64,000 bases of DNA from Citrobacter sp. Res13-Sevr-PEB04-36 (GCF_015672735.1 NZ_JADABY010000029.1:1-64000); one strand, 5' to 3'. Positions 49,726 through 59,032 are shown, numbered from the stretch's first letter. A program made the numbers and translations. Notes: generated by a model not told the origin, from the sequence alone.

Positions 49726-49923
49726 ATGTTTGAAACACTCGCAAAAGCCGGGAAATATTTAGGTCAAACCGCCCGCCTGATGATTGGCGTGCCGGATTAT
49801 GACAACTATGTTGAGCATATGCGTATTACCCACCCGGAGCAGGCGCCGATGACCTACGAAGAATTCTTCCGTGAGCGTCAGGATGCGCGCTATGGGGGCA
49901 AAGGCGGCGCGAAGTGCTGTTGA
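49726..49923 (+). CDS. ybdD: YbdD, small partner of CstA
   Basis: A 65-residue YbdD/YjiX-family protein ([32 protein letters not shown]...), almost the same as E. coli YbdD, with the family's terminal KGGAKCC. It is required for transport by CstA, as YjiX is for BtsT. The ATG at 49726 is spaced properly from CAGGGA; the ATG at 49720 is too close to it. Confidence 0.95.
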   Translation: MFETLAKAGKYLGQTARLMIGVPDYDNYVEHMRITHPEQAPMTYEEFFRERQDARYGGKGGAKCC

Positions 49924-49929
49924 TTTTTT

Positions 49930-50026
49930 GCCGGATGGCGCTGGCGCTTATCCGGCCTACAACACCGCATTGTGTAGGCCTGATAAGGCGAAGCCGCCAT
50001 CAGGCAACCCACCATCAGGTAACCCA
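49930..50026. repeat. REP/BIME pair followed by a 15-base tandem duplication
   Basis: Two REP-type palindromes face each other: GCCGGATGGCG...TTATCCGGCCTAC (49930-49960) and GTAGGCCTGATAAGGCG...CGCCATCAGGC (49973-50004). They are followed by two copies of CCATCAGGyAACCCA (49997-50011, 50012-50026), one mismatch apart. The block fills the convergent gap between ybdD and ybdH. Confidence 0.88.
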
Positions 50027-50034
50027 CATCGCAC

Positions 50035-51123
50035 TCACACCGTAAACGATTCCACCTTCTCAAACGCTGCGCGCAGGGTTTCTGGTGTTAACGTGACCGG
50101 CAGTGCGTGAATGGATTCCACCGGGCGCAACGTGTGCGCAATCACCTTATCGATCTCAGCACGGTTATTTATATCCACGTCTAACTGGGCCAACCGGGTG
50201 GGTAAATTGAAACGCTGGTAGGCTGAAGTGAGTTGAGCCAGTACATCGTCTTGCCCCAGCAGCGCACTCTGCACCAGGATGCCGTAGGCGACTTTGGTGC
50301 CGTGTAAAAACGCGTCCGTCTGCGGGAGCACCGTCAGGCCGTTATGCACCGAATGTGCCGCCGCCACGCGGGTGTAACGCTCGCCCAGACCGCCCACCAT
50401 GCCGCCGCCGGCAATGATTGCATCCACCACATCGCAAAACGCCTGACTGAGTTTCCCCTGTTTCTTATCAGCCAGCGCCTGCTCGCTGTATTCCAGTAAT
50501 ACGTCGCGAATGGCCAGCGCGCCGTTGATCCCCAGACGTACGGTCAGCGGCAATGTTTCGGGCTGCGGTGCCAGCACGACTGCCTCGTACCACTTCGCCA
50601 GCGTGTCGCCGATGCCTGCCAGTAAGTATTCCTCTGGTGCATTGAGGATTATCTGCGGCTCCACCAGCACCAGAAAGTTGGTGTCATCGAAAATGTCAAA
50701 GTGCAGAGCCTGGCCGGCATCGTTGTACCATACAGAAAGTGGCGTCCAGGCCGCGCAAGTCGCGGCAATGGTCGGGATCGCTACAAAGGGTAGACCGAGA
50801 CGACGGGCCAGCGCTTTAGCGGTGTCGAGCAATGCGCCGCCGCCCACGCCAATCACTATGCTGCGATGATCTCCGGCATCGTTGGCCAGTTGCTGAACAT
50901 CCGTTTCGCTGCAATGGCCGGTAAACAGCAGGTGCTTTGCCCCGTTAAGATTAAATGCGTCAGGCAGATAAGGTCGGGCAGCGGCGATAGCGCGCTCGCC
51001 ATAAACCCAGACGGCGCGCGACAGTTGATCGGTGGTGAAAAAATCATGCAGTCTGGACAGGCTGCTGGTGTGAGAAAAATAGTTGGCTGGGCCGACGACG
51101 ACGCGAATTTCGCTATGACTCAT
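50035..51123 (-). CDS. hcxA: Hydroxycarboxylate dehydrogenase A (YbdH)
   Basis: A 362-residue iron-containing/GldA-type dehydrogenase that in E. coli reduces 2-oxobutyrate and related 2-oxo acids (HcxA, formerly YbdH). It shows the dinucleotide-binding GVGGGALLDTAKALARRL (about 93-110) and metal-binding His residues in AAHSVHNGL and FLHGTKVAYG. The start at 51123 follows AAAGGACAACAC. It is divergent from ybdL over a MetJ operator, which suggests a role in methionine or 2-oxo acid metabolism. Confidence 0.94.
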   Translation of the reverse strand: MSHSEIRVVVGPANYFSHTSSLSRLHDFFTTDQLSRAVWVYGERAIAAARPYLPDAFNLNGAKHLLFTGHCSETDVQQLANDAGDHRSIVIGVGGGALLDTAKALARRLGLPFVAIPTIAATCAAWTPLSVWYNDAGQALHFDIFDDTNFLVLVEPQIILNAPEEYLLAGIGDTLAKWYEAVVLAPQPETLPLTVRLGINGALAIRDVLLEYSEQALADKKQGKLSQAFCDVVDAIIAGGGMVGGLGERYTRVAAAHSVHNGLTVLPQTDAFLHGTKVAYGILVQSALLGQDDVLAQLTSAYQRFNLPTRLAQLDVDINNRAEIDKVIAHTLRPVESIHALPVTLTPETLRAAFEKVESFTV

Positions 51124-51171
51124 GTTGTGTTGTCCTTTTGGCTGTCCTGTCCACGCAGGTTATTTTTATAT

Positions 51172-51187
51172 AGACGTCTGAACGTCT
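51172..51187. promoter_or_regulatory. MetJ operator (tandem met boxes)
   Basis: AGACGTCT (perfect met box) is followed directly by GAACGTCT (six of eight matches). Tandem 8-base boxes are the form MetJ needs. The site is in the divergent gap between ybdH and ybdL and should repress one or both when S-adenosylmethionine is plentiful. Confidence 0.85.
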
Positions 51188-51255
51188 TGATTGCCAAATA
51201 CTAGCATCGTGTTATAGTGGCTTCAACCACTACATCACACGTCAGGATAACAATA

Positions 51256-52416
51256 ATGAGTAATAACTCGCTGATTGTGCAAAGCAAACTCCCCAATTTA
51301 GGGACCACCATATTCTCGCAAATGAGTGCCCTGGCACAGGAACATCAGGCGATAAACCTGTCGCAGGGGTTCCCGGATTTTGACGGCCCACACTATCTGC
51401 AAGAACGTCTGGCGTTTCATGTAGCACAAGGCGCGAACCAATATGCTCCCATGACGGGCGTGCAGTCGCTGCGTGAAGCTATCGCTGACAAAACCGCTGA
51501 GTTATACGGCTACAAACCGGATGCTGAGAGTGATGTTACGGTGACAGCGGGAGCGACGGAAGCGCTGTACGCGGCGATTACGGCCTTAGTGCGACCTGGC
51601 GATGAGGTGATTTGTTTTGATCCGAGTTACGACAGTTACGCGCCAGCGGTAGTGTTGTCCGGTGGAGTGGTTAAACGTATTGCGTTGCAGCCACCGTCAT
51701 TTCGCGTGGACTGGCAGGAATTTACTGCGCTGCTGAGCGACAGGACCCGACTGGTGATCCTCAATACGCCACATAACCCCTCTGCCACCGTCTGGCAGAA
51801 AGTGGACTTTGATGCACTGTGGCAGGCCATTAAAGCACGAGAGATCTTTGTCGTGAGCGATGAAGTCTATGAACATATCAGCTTTGCCGCGCACGGACAT
51901 GCTAGCGTGCTGGCGCATTCGCAGCTACGCGAGCGTGCAGTAGCGGTTTCATCGTTCGGTAAGACTTACCATATGACCGGCTGGAAGGTTGGGTACTGTG
52001 TGGCACCAACAGCCATCAGCGCCGAATTACGTAAGGTACATCAGTATTTGACCTTCTCGGTCAACACGCCGGCACAGCTGGCGCTGGCGGATATGCTGCG
52101 GGCCGACCCAACGCATTACCGCGACCTGCCCGCGTTTTATCAGAGAAAACGCGACGTGCTGGTGAATGCGCTTCGCGACAGTCGACTGGACATTCTGCCC
52201 TGCGAAGGGACGTATTTTCTGCTGATCGATTACAGTGCCGTCTCGGATCTCGATGATGTGGCGTTTTGCCAGTGGCTGACCAAAGAGGTGGGGGTAGCAG
52301 CGATTCCTCTGTCAGTTTTTTGCGCCGATCCTTTCCCACACAAGTTGATTCGCCTGTGTTTTGCCAAGCAGGAATCGACGCTGTTGGCGGCAGCAGAACG
52401 CCTGACCGCGCTGTAG
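51256..52416 (+). CDS. ybdL: Methionine aminotransferase YbdL
   Basis: A 386-residue pyridoxal-phosphate aminotransferase of class I, with E. coli YbdL known to prefer methionine, histidine and phenylalanine. It has INLSQGFPDFDGP near the N terminus, NTPHNPSATVW, and the cofactor Lys in SSFGKTYHMTGWKVGY. The ATG at 51256 follows AGGATAACAATA. Its likely job is transamination between methionine and its 2-oxo acid (KMTB), in line with the MetJ box upstream. It converges with ybdM with no gap. Confidence 0.95.
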   Translation: MSNNSLIVQSKLPNLGTTIFSQMSALAQEHQAINLSQGFPDFDGPHYLQERLAFHVAQGANQYAPMTGVQSLREAIADKTAELYGYKPDAESDVTVTAGATEALYAAITALVRPGDEVICFDPSYDSYAPAVVLSGGVVKRIALQPPSFRVDWQEFTALLSDRTRLVILNTPHNPSATVWQKVDFDALWQAIKAREIFVVSDEVYEHISFAAHGHASVLAHSQLRERAVAVSSFGKTYHMTGWKVGYCVAPTAISAELRKVHQYLTFSVNTPAQLALADMLRADPTHYRDLPAFYQRKRDVLVNALRDSRLDILPCEGTYFLLIDYSAVSDLDDVAFCQWLTKEVGVAAIPLSVFCADPFPHKLIRLCFAKQESTLLAAAERLTAL

Positions 52417-53034
52417 TTACTTCACCGTCCAGGCTTTGGAAAATCGACGGTCGGCGAACAATTCTTGCAGGCCGTTGATTTGCTTGAGGCGTAATACCTC
52501 ATCACTGTCCATCCCGAGGTCTTTACCGATTTTTTCTTCACTCCAGCCGAGGAGTGACAATTCACGGACAATTTCAGACATGGCGTGGATTTGATGCCGT
52601 CCGCGAGCGCGGTTGTGACGAATGGTTGCAGCCATGCGTTCATGCCGCTCTCGCTGCAAGCAGGTGACAGGCAGATAACCTTTAAGCCGGGATTTCAGCG
52701 AGGGTTTACCTTTGCCTAATTCATGTCGGTGAAAACCATCAATGATTTCGTACTCTTTTTCCGCTGAGTGAACCACAACGATGGGCTGTGTGAACCCATC
52801 CGCTTCAATGGACTTCAGCAGCAGTTTTTTCTCCGGCGGTGCGACATTATTTGGGTTGTAGTCGTTAGGCGTAATATTTTTACTTTCAACCCATAGAACA
52901 CAATCTACCGGCTCTTCGCGAAAAGGGCTGACACTATGGATTGCCATTCTGAATTCGTTTATGGCCTCAATTCGCTCTTTTTCGGGGAGTTCAGAAAGAA
53001 AACCGAGGAGCTCGTGTGTTAATCGTTGTTGCAT
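52417..53034 (-). CDS. ybdM: ParB-like nuclease-domain protein YbdM
   Basis: A 205-residue protein starting at 53034 (MQQRLTHELLGFLSEL). The ParB/sulfiredoxin N-terminal-like domain covers about 45-135, with the diagnostic EIIDGFHRHELGK segment and ATIRHNRARGRHQ, followed by a helix-turn-helix-like end (GWSEEKIGKDLGMDSDEVLRLKQINGL). It resembles IbrB, a regulator-like protein in E. coli. The real activity of the YbdM/YbdN pair is unknown. Its start overlaps the 3' end of ybdN by 16 bases. Confidence 0.88.
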   Translation of the reverse strand: MQQRLTHELLGFLSELPEKERIEAINEFRMAIHSVSPFREEPVDCVLWVESKNITPNDYNPNNVAPPEKKLLLKSIEADGFTQPIVVVHSAEKEYEIIDGFHRHELGKGKPSLKSRLKGYLPVTCLQRERHERMAATIRHNRARGRHQIHAMSEIVRELSLLGWSEEKIGKDLGMDSDEVLRLKQINGLQELFADRRFSKAWTVK

Positions 53035-54242
53035 AAAATCCCCCATTCCTGACGTTTTGTTTTCATACGTTCGTTATAATTTTGGTAGCTTTTGGATTTT
53101 GTGGGACTAAAAGAAAGCGCCCGACACCAGTAATCATTATTCAGCAGTACTTTGCAGATCCGCCGCCATGAGGGGATATCTTTGGACCCAATATCACCGT
53201 CCTGGTTTTGCGGGATATCGGCCATACCTTTTTTCTTATACCAATGTATATAAACGGCGATTTTGTTGCGATAGTGCTCTGCGGTCTGTTCTGGCATGCT
53301 ATTGAGTAGCAACATGGCATACTCTTGCCAGCTTAAATGTTCCGGTTTTAATATTTTCCGGTGACCGTAAAAATGGTTGTCATGACCGGCATAAATGCCC
53401 CCACTTTTAACGCCGCTCACGCGGGCACGCATGGCAGCCCATCGCTGTGGTTCGATAACGTGATATAACCAGAGCCCCTGGCGTTGTTCCGGGCCAAAGG
53501 GTTCGCAAATGCGCATGTACCGCATTGGGACACCGGCCTGATACATCAGGTTGTACAATGGATTACACTGCTTTTTTGTCTTGGCAAACCAGGTCCAGAT
53601 ATCGGCCGTTTTCCAGTCATAGATTGGGTAAATATACCAGGTGTGTCCCCCAGGAGCGGCGGTTGTCCAGGGTTTATCATCGGCAAAGCGCTGCTTATGC
53701 GAATTGGCAATTGCGACAAAGCGGTTATATGACTCGTCGGCGCGGATCCCAACCAGCATCGCAGCAGGCCGTTTTTCTGAAAACCAGTCAGCGAATTCGC
53801 GAACGAATTGTTCAAAGGTCATGCCGGGTTGATAGAAATGGAAGAATGCGGGATCGGTAATGGCATCTGCGGGTGGTTGGCGGACCCACTGTGTATTCGG
53901 CTCCCAGCACTGCCATTCTGGTTGATATTGTGAAAGGGAGTTTTGTGTCGTTAGTGGTATTGCCACCCAGTAAAATTGTTCAATAACATCGGAATAATCC
54001 TCACGTAATGCCTGTACATAGTCAATAGTGCAGGAGAATTGGGCCTCCCAGTCAATGAATAATACGTAGATTTTTTTATGTAACTGACGAGCAAGCGTGG
54101 CGGTTAGATGTAACATCAACCCTGAATCTTTACCACCCGATAATGAAACACAAATGCGCGGTAGCGCTTCAAGCGTCCACGCGATGCGTTGCTGAGCGGC
54201 TTCAAGCACATCTTGACTTAGTGGTATTTTATAAATAGACAT
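53019..54242 (-). CDS. ybdN: PAPS-reductase-family PP-loop protein YbdN
   Basis: A 407-residue protein of the phosphoadenosine phosphosulfate reductase/ATP pyrophosphatase superfamily, with PP-loop SGGKDS at 35-40 and a C-terminal DUF3440-type half. The C-terminal cysteine of true PAPS reductases is not evident. It is like IbrA and distantly DndC, the enzyme of DNA phosphorothioation. YbdN and YbdM are encoded as a coupled pair in many genomes and phages. Adenylation or thiolation chemistry is expected; the target is unknown. Confidence 0.88.
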   Translation of the reverse strand: MSIYKIPLSQDVLEAAQQRIAWTLEALPRICVSLSGGKDSGLMLHLTATLARQLHKKIYVLFIDWEAQFSCTIDYVQALREDYSDVIEQFYWVAIPLTTQNSLSQYQPEWQCWEPNTQWVRQPPADAITDPAFFHFYQPGMTFEQFVREFADWFSEKRPAAMLVGIRADESYNRFVAIANSHKQRFADDKPWTTAAPGGHTWYIYPIYDWKTADIWTWFAKTKKQCNPLYNLMYQAGVPMRYMRICEPFGPEQRQGLWLYHVIEPQRWAAMRARVSGVKSGGIYAGHDNHFYGHRKILKPEHLSWQEYAMLLLNSMPEQTAEHYRNKIAVYIHWYKKKGMADIPQNQDGDIGSKDIPSWRRICKVLLNNDYWCRALSFSPTKSKSYQNYNERMKTKRQEWGILCNND

Positions 54243-54405
54243 ATTTAGGTTAGGCCAGATTTTTATTATTTATATGCATAATAGATGGTTGTAATAAGAT
54301 ATACCAGTTTACATGTAAGTGATCTTTAATTATTCACATACGTGCTTATTTGTTGTTTTTCATTCATATTGTGAATGTGTTTTGTTGCCATTGAATAATA
54401 TAAAA

Positions 54406-55311
54406 TCATACGTTATCTGATGTTATCCTTTTTATATATTCGGCAAAACTGCTGTTGTTAAGAGAAGCTCGATTATACATTAAAAAGAGTTCAGCAGATG
54501 GCAGTTTAATACCAATGTCGATCTCTTTTAGGTTGAAAATATGCGCATAGAACTCAAAAATGACCTTGGGGATGACGCCAATAATATCTGTACTGGCAAT
54601 GACGTTGATGATTGATACCAGAGAGTTGCTACTAAAACCTATATTTCGGTTGACCAAGATCTCGCTGATTTTTGACCGATGTTCTTTTATACCCTGTTCT
54701 TCAGATATAAAAAGCGTAAACTGTTCTTCCAGTATTTGCTTAAGTGTGCTTGAATTATTTACTCTAGGGTGGTTACCACTGCAAACCAATATACTTTCAA
54801 TGGTTTTGAACGGAGTACAGATTATGGAACGATTATGCACAGGTACGATCGTGGCGACCAAGTCGGCCTTCCGATAGGCTAATATACTTTCAGCCGTTTC
54901 TGCAGTCATTAATATATCATGATGTTCAATTTCGACATCAGAGTCTTCTCTGAGGAGATGAATCAGTTCTTTTATATTTAAGCTGGTTGCAAGTTGTGGG
55001 CTATAAATAACAAACTTCTTTTTCAGGCTGGAACTATGCATGATGTTTATCGTTTGTTCCAGATTATTTAAATTCTGCTCAAGATGATGGTGCAGATTAA
55101 CCCCGGTTACGGTTGGGGTGATCCCCTTACCAGAACGAATAAAAAGAGGGTCATTAAACTGGGTGCGTAATCTCTGCAATGACTGACTTACGGCTGAGGG
55201 AGTGATATACAGTGTTTCGGCAGCCTTACTGATACTTAAATGCTGATAAATACACTCAAAAATAACCAGCAGGTTGAGATCGAATTTCTTGAGGTCATAG
55301 AGGTTAGCCAT
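54406..55311 (-). CDS. ybdO: LysR-family regulator YbdO
   Basis: A 301-residue LysR-type regulator. The N-terminal helix-turn-helix (HLSISKAAETLYITPSAVSQSLQRLRTQFNDPLFIR, about 25-60) is typical, followed by an effector domain. It matches E. coli YbdO (also called CitR). Base composition of this gene and its flanks is clearly more AT-rich than the surrounding DNA, which may point to transfer or to H-NS silencing. It lies downstream of dsbG and upstream of ybdN on the same strand. Confidence 0.9.
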   Translation of the reverse strand: MANLYDLKKFDLNLLVIFECIYQHLSISKAAETLYITPSAVSQSLQRLRTQFNDPLFIRSGKGITPTVTGVNLHHHLEQNLNNLEQTINIMHSSSLKKKFVIYSPQLATSLNIKELIHLLREDSDVEIEHHDILMTAETAESILAYRKADLVATIVPVHNRSIICTPFKTIESILVCSGNHPRVNNSSTLKQILEEQFTLFISEEQGIKEHRSKISEILVNRNIGFSSNSLVSIINVIASTDIIGVIPKVIFEFYAHIFNLKEIDIGIKLPSAELFLMYNRASLNNSSFAEYIKRITSDNV

Positions 55312-55468
55312 ATGTATATTCTCATTGTTATTTCGCAGGGAAATATTTTATTTTGATATATTTAAATATTGAACTATTTTTTAATGCTATGTTTCATATG
55401 CTTAAAGAATAATTAACTTAAGCTAAAATAGCACAGTCTATGTTAATTTGACGAGCGAAAAATGTATA

Positions 55469-55505
55469 ATGAGTGATTGGAATGAGAATGATAACAATCA
55501 CTCAT
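55469..55505 (-). terminator. Stem-loop after dsbG
   Basis: ATGAGTGATTG and CAATCACTCAT are exact complements with a 15-base loop, just after the dsbG stop. On the minus strand a T-rich stretch follows about 6 bases later, so termination of dsbG is plausible. Confidence 0.55.
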
Positions 55506-55515
55506 AATATTAATT

Positions 55516-56262
55516 TTAGTTATTACCCATTATAACGTCCAGTTTTTCCTTATCCGGCAACCCCACAGCCTGTTGCAATGTATTGTCTTTACTCATGTAA
55601 TAGATCGCTGGTGTGACGTTTGCCCCCAAATCGTCCATCAATTTTTGGTTGATATTCAACGCCTTCATCTGCTCGGAAGGCGGCGTTGCTGGGATTTTCA
55701 GCGTGAGTTTACCTCCGGAGGCCTCGTAATCATGCCAGGTTTTAGCGGGATCTTTGGTGGCGAGAATGGCTGCGGCGGTTGCCGGACTTTCGGGTTTGAT
55801 CACGCCAACCAATAGCGTACGTAACTGTACTTTGCCTGACTCAACCCAAGGGCGTGCCTGTTGCCAAAACTGTTTGCAATACGGACAGAAGGGATCAGCG
55901 AAGACATAGACAATAACCGGCGCATCTTTTTTTCCGTCCAGAATCCATGATGCTTTCTCCATACGCTGCCACATTTCGCGGCCTGCAGGTGCGTAAATTT
56001 CTTTTTCTATCAATGTATTACTAAGGTTTTCGCCTTTTTCATTATACATGTAGCCGGAAATGGCATGCTTCCCGTCAGGCGTGACATAGATAGTCACTCC
56101 CATGTCCTGGTATTTTCCCAGGTAACCCTTCATTCCACCTGGCGCATCAAATGGCTTGAGGATGGTAATGCCCTGTTTCTCGATAGCTTTAACCGGGGCT
56201 GGGAGCTCTTCGGCGTGCACGATGGCAGGGAGCAGAGCGAAGAGTAATGTACGTTTAAACAT
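55516..56262 (-). CDS. dsbG: Thiol:disulfide interchange protein DsbG
   Basis: A periplasmic 248-residue thioredoxin-fold protein. It has a signal peptide ([17 protein letters not shown], cut before EELPAP), an N-terminal dimerisation domain and the catalytic CPYC at 126-129 in the C-terminal domain. DsbG keeps single cysteines of exported proteins reduced, with electrons from DsbD. It is divergent from ahpC, and in E. coli both are OxyR-regulated from the shared region. Confidence 0.96.
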   Translation of the reverse strand: MFKRTLLFALLPAIVHAEELPAPVKAIEKQGITILKPFDAPGGMKGYLGKYQDMGVTIYVTPDGKHAISGYMYNEKGENLSNTLIEKEIYAPAGREMWQRMEKASWILDGKKDAPVIVYVFADPFCPYCKQFWQQARPWVESGKVQLRTLLVGVIKPESPATAAAILATKDPAKTWHDYEASGGKLTLKIPATPPSEQMKALNINQKLMDDLGANVTPAIYYMSKDNTLQQAVGLPDKEKLDVIMGNN

Positions 56263-56633
56263 TATTTTTCCTTATAAAATCAAAAGGAAAGGGGGCTAAA
56301 TTGCAAAACCTATCACAGCCATAGGTAAGACCGACGGTCTGTTGATTGCCCTTTCTTGAGTGGGGTGATGTAATCCCAATCGCTGTTACAACCTTTGTTA
56401 AGGTAATGTAGAGCGCAACACTTAGCCAGTCCGCTGGCACTGAAGTTATCTGCGGGTAACTCGGGTAATGGGCTCCCTGCAAAGGGGGCCTTTTTACTTT
56501 TTGCTACGGTTTCACAACATTTTGTTGAGTCGGTTGTTAGTTAACGCTTATTGATTTGATAAAGGAAACGCATTAGCCCTGATGAAAGATTTTCGTTAAC
56601 TTATCCCTCAACGAAAACACGGAGGAAGTACAG
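56263..56633. other. dsbG-ahpC divergent regulatory region
   Basis: A 371-base gap without a gene. It carries the candidate OxyR site near the dsbG side, several short repeats of GTAA, and a G-rich stretch before the ahpC leader. The ahpC ribosome binding site is GGAGG at 56621-56626. Confidence 0.7.
56299..56335. promoter_or_regulatory. Candidate OxyR site
   Basis: CTAT-CACAGCC-ATAG (56310-56324) matches the inner half-sites of the OxyR tetramer motif (ATAG-N7-CTAT-N7-ATAG-N7-CTAT); the outer half-sites are degenerate. The location agrees with OxyR control of dsbG and ahpC in E. coli. Confidence 0.5.
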
Positions 56634-57197
56634 ATGTCTTTGATTAATACCAAAATTAAACCTTTCAAAAACCAGGCGTTCAAAAACGGTGAGTTCATCG
56701 AAGTTACCGAGAAAGATATCGAAGGTCGTTGGAGTGTTTTCTTCTTCTACCCGGCTGACTTTACGTTTGTATGCCCGACTGAACTGGGTGACGTGGCAGA
56801 CCATTACGAAGAACTGCAGAAACTGGGCGTGGACGTTTACTCTGTCTCTACCGATACCCACTTTACGCACAAAGCATGGCACAGCAGTTCTGACACCATC
56901 GCCAAAATCAAATATGCGATGATCGGTGACCCGACTGGCGCCCTGACCCGTAACTTCGACAACATGCGTGAAGATGAAGGTCTGGCTGACCGCGCAACGT
57001 TCGTTGTTGACCCGCAGGGTATTATCCAGGCGATCGAAGTTACCGCTGAAGGTATCGGCCGTGATGCGTCTGACCTGCTGCGTAAAATCAAAGCCGCGCA
57101 GTATGTGGCTTCTCACCCAGGTGAAGTGTGCCCGGCGAAGTGGAAAGAAGGTGAAGCAACGTTGGCTCCATCCCTGGACCTGGTCGGTAAAATCTAA
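56634..57197 (+). CDS. ahpC: Alkyl hydroperoxide reductase peroxidase subunit AhpC
   Basis: A 187-residue typical two-cysteine peroxiredoxin that removes hydrogen peroxide, organic peroxides and peroxynitrite. The peroxidatic Cys47 is in [10 protein letters not shown] and the resolving Cys in PGEVCPAKW near residue 166. It is nearly identical to E. coli AhpC. It receives electrons from AhpF, whose gene follows after an ERIC element. Confidence 0.97.
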   Translation: MSLINTKIKPFKNQAFKNGEFIEVTEKDIEGRWSVFFFYPADFTFVCPTELGDVADHYEELQKLGVDVYSVSTDTHFTHKAWHSSSDTIAKIKYAMIGDPTGALTRNFDNMREDEGLADRATFVVDPQGIIQAIEVTAEGIGRDASDLLRKIKAAQYVASHPGEVCPAKWKEGEATLAPSLDLVGKI

Positions 57198-57325
57198 ATT
57201 TCCGTCGTCTTTCACGTCATAGCCGTGTTGGCGTCGCCTGCTCACCCCGGTCACTTACTTCTGTAAGCTCCCGGGGATTGTCAGGCTAGCCGCCTTGCTC
57301 TGACGCGAAATACTTAGGAATTACG
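57198..57325 (+). repeat. ERIC element (copy C) between ahpC and ahpF
   Basis: A degenerate ERIC copy with CTCACCCCGGTCACTTACTT, GTAAGCTCCCGGGGATT, and CGCCTTGCTCTGACGCGAA in consensus order. It shares the variant ends CGTCGTCTTTC and CGAAAT-ACTTAGGA with copy A. It sits inside the ahpC-ahpF transcript and can fold into a long hairpin. Confidence 0.85.
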
Positions 57326-57437
57326 TCAGTCATGGGCGCAGGCGCGCCCATTTTATTCCAGCATCATGACGCAAGTTGCATTGATGCAGTCCTGTGAAAT
57401 CGGCTTGCATGATGATGTTTTCAGAGAGGGAAGAACA

Positions 57438-59003
57438 ATGCTCGACACAAATATGAAAACCCAGCTCAAGGCTTACCTTGAGAAACTGACCAAACCTGTT
57501 GAGCTGATTGCTACGCTGGATGACAGCGCTAAATCGGCAGAAATCAAGGAACTGCTGACTGAAATTGCTGAACTGTCAGAAAAAGTCACCTTTAAAGAAG
57601 ACAACACGCTGGCGGTACGTAAGCCATCGTTCCTGATTACTAACCCGGGATCTCATCAGGGACCGCGTTTTGCTGGCTCCCCACTGGGTCATGAATTTAC
57701 TTCTCTGGTTCTGGCGCTGTTGTGGACCGGTGGTCATCCGTCAAAAGAAGCGCAGTCTCTGCTGGAGCAGATCCGCGATCTTGACGGTGATTTTGAGTTT
57801 GAAACCTATTATTCGCTCTCCTGCCATAACTGCCCTGACGTGGTACAGGCGCTGAACCTGATGTCGGTATTGAACCCACGCATCAAGCATACGGCGATTG
57901 ACGGTGGTACATTCCAGAACGAAATCACCGAGCGCAATGTGATGGGCGTTCCTGCGGTATATATGAACGGCAAAGAGTTTGGCCAGGGGCGTATGACGCT
58001 GACGGAAATCGTCGCCAAAGTCGATACCGGTGCTGAGAAGCGTGCGGCAGAAGAGCTGAATAAACGCGATGCTTATGATGTGCTGATTGTCGGTTCGGGT
58101 CCTGCTGGTGCTGCAGCGGCGGTGTACTCCGCACGAAAAGGTATTCGCACCGCCCTGATGGGTGAACGCTTTGGCGGTCAGGTGCTGGATACCGTTGATA
58201 TCGAAAACTATATTTCGGTACCGAAAACCGAAGGTCAGAAACTGGCTGGCGCGCTGAAAGCACACGTTGATGATTATGATGTTGATGTGATTGACAGCCA
58301 GAGCGCTAGCAAGCTGATTCCGGCTGCGCAGGAAGGTGGCTTACATCAGATTGAAACGGCTTCCGGCGCGGTGCTAAAAGCACGCAGTATTATTATTGCT
58401 ACCGGTGCAAAATGGCGCAACATGAACGTTCCGGGCGAGGACCAGTATCGTACCAAAGGCGTAACCTATTGCCCGCACTGTGACGGCCCACTGTTTAAAG
58501 GCAAGCGTGTTGCGGTAATTGGCGGTGGTAACTCGGGTGTTGAAGCAGCTATCGATTTGGCTGGTATTGTTGAGCATGTCACGCTGCTCGAGTTTGCCCC
58601 GGAAATGAAGGCTGACCAGGTATTGCAAAATAAAGTACGCAGCCTGAAAAATGTCGACATCATTCTGAATGCGCAAACCACTGAAGTGAAAGGCAACGGC
58701 AGCAAAGTTACCGGTCTGGAATATCGTGACCGCGTTAGCGGTGATGTTCACAGTGTAGAATTGTCGGGTATTTTTGTGCAGATTGGCCTGCTGCCTAACA
58801 CCAACTGGTTGGAAGGCGCGGTTGAGCGTAACCGCATGGGTGAAATCATTATTGACGCTAAGTGTGAAACCAGCGTGAAAGGGGTTTTCGCTGCGGGCGA
58901 CTGCACCACCGTACCGTACAAACAGATCATTATTGCTACCGGTGAAGGTGCAAAAGCATCGTTGAGCTCATTTGATTATCTGATTCGCACTACGACCGTA
59001 TAA
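57438..59003 (+). CDS. ahpF: Alkyl hydroperoxide reductase flavoprotein AhpF
   Basis: A 521-residue FAD protein that passes electrons from NADH to AhpC. The N-terminal thioredoxin-like domain carries CHNC at about 129-132, and the thioredoxin-reductase-like body has FAD motif [17 protein letters not shown], active disulfide CPHC at about 345-348 and NADH motif [10 protein letters not shown]. The start at 57438 ([11 protein letters not shown]) follows GAGAGGGAAG; an upstream open stretch (57366-57437) is probably leader. It is intact. Confidence 0.97.
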   Translation: MLDTNMKTQLKAYLEKLTKPVELIATLDDSAKSAEIKELLTEIAELSEKVTFKEDNTLAVRKPSFLITNPGSHQGPRFAGSPLGHEFTSLVLALLWTGGHPSKEAQSLLEQIRDLDGDFEFETYYSLSCHNCPDVVQALNLMSVLNPRIKHTAIDGGTFQNEITERNVMGVPAVYMNGKEFGQGRMTLTEIVAKVDTGAEKRAAEELNKRDAYDVLIVGSGPAGAAAAVYSARKGIRTALMGERFGGQVLDTVDIENYISVPKTEGQKLAGALKAHVDDYDVDVIDSQSASKLIPAAQEGGLHQIETASGAVLKARSIIIATGAKWRNMNVPGEDQYRTKGVTYCPHCDGPLFKGKRVAVIGGGNSGVEAAIDLAGIVEHVTLLEFAPEMKADQVLQNKVRSLKNVDIILNAQTTEVKGNGSKVTGLEYRDRVSGDVHSVELSGIFVQIGLLPNTNWLEGAVERNRMGEIIIDAKCETSVKGVFAAGDCTTVPYKQIIIATGEGAKASLSSFDYLIRTTTV

Positions 59004-59032
59004 AAAGAAGTAAGACTCACCTGCAATCCCCA

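Noticed and set aside
55469-55505. ATGAGTG next to dsbG as a second RamR operator, and a Fur-like GAGAATGATAA in its loop
   Set aside because: The arms are 15 bases apart, not 6, and the stem extends to 11 bases, so a terminator fits better. The Fur match is partial and within the loop.
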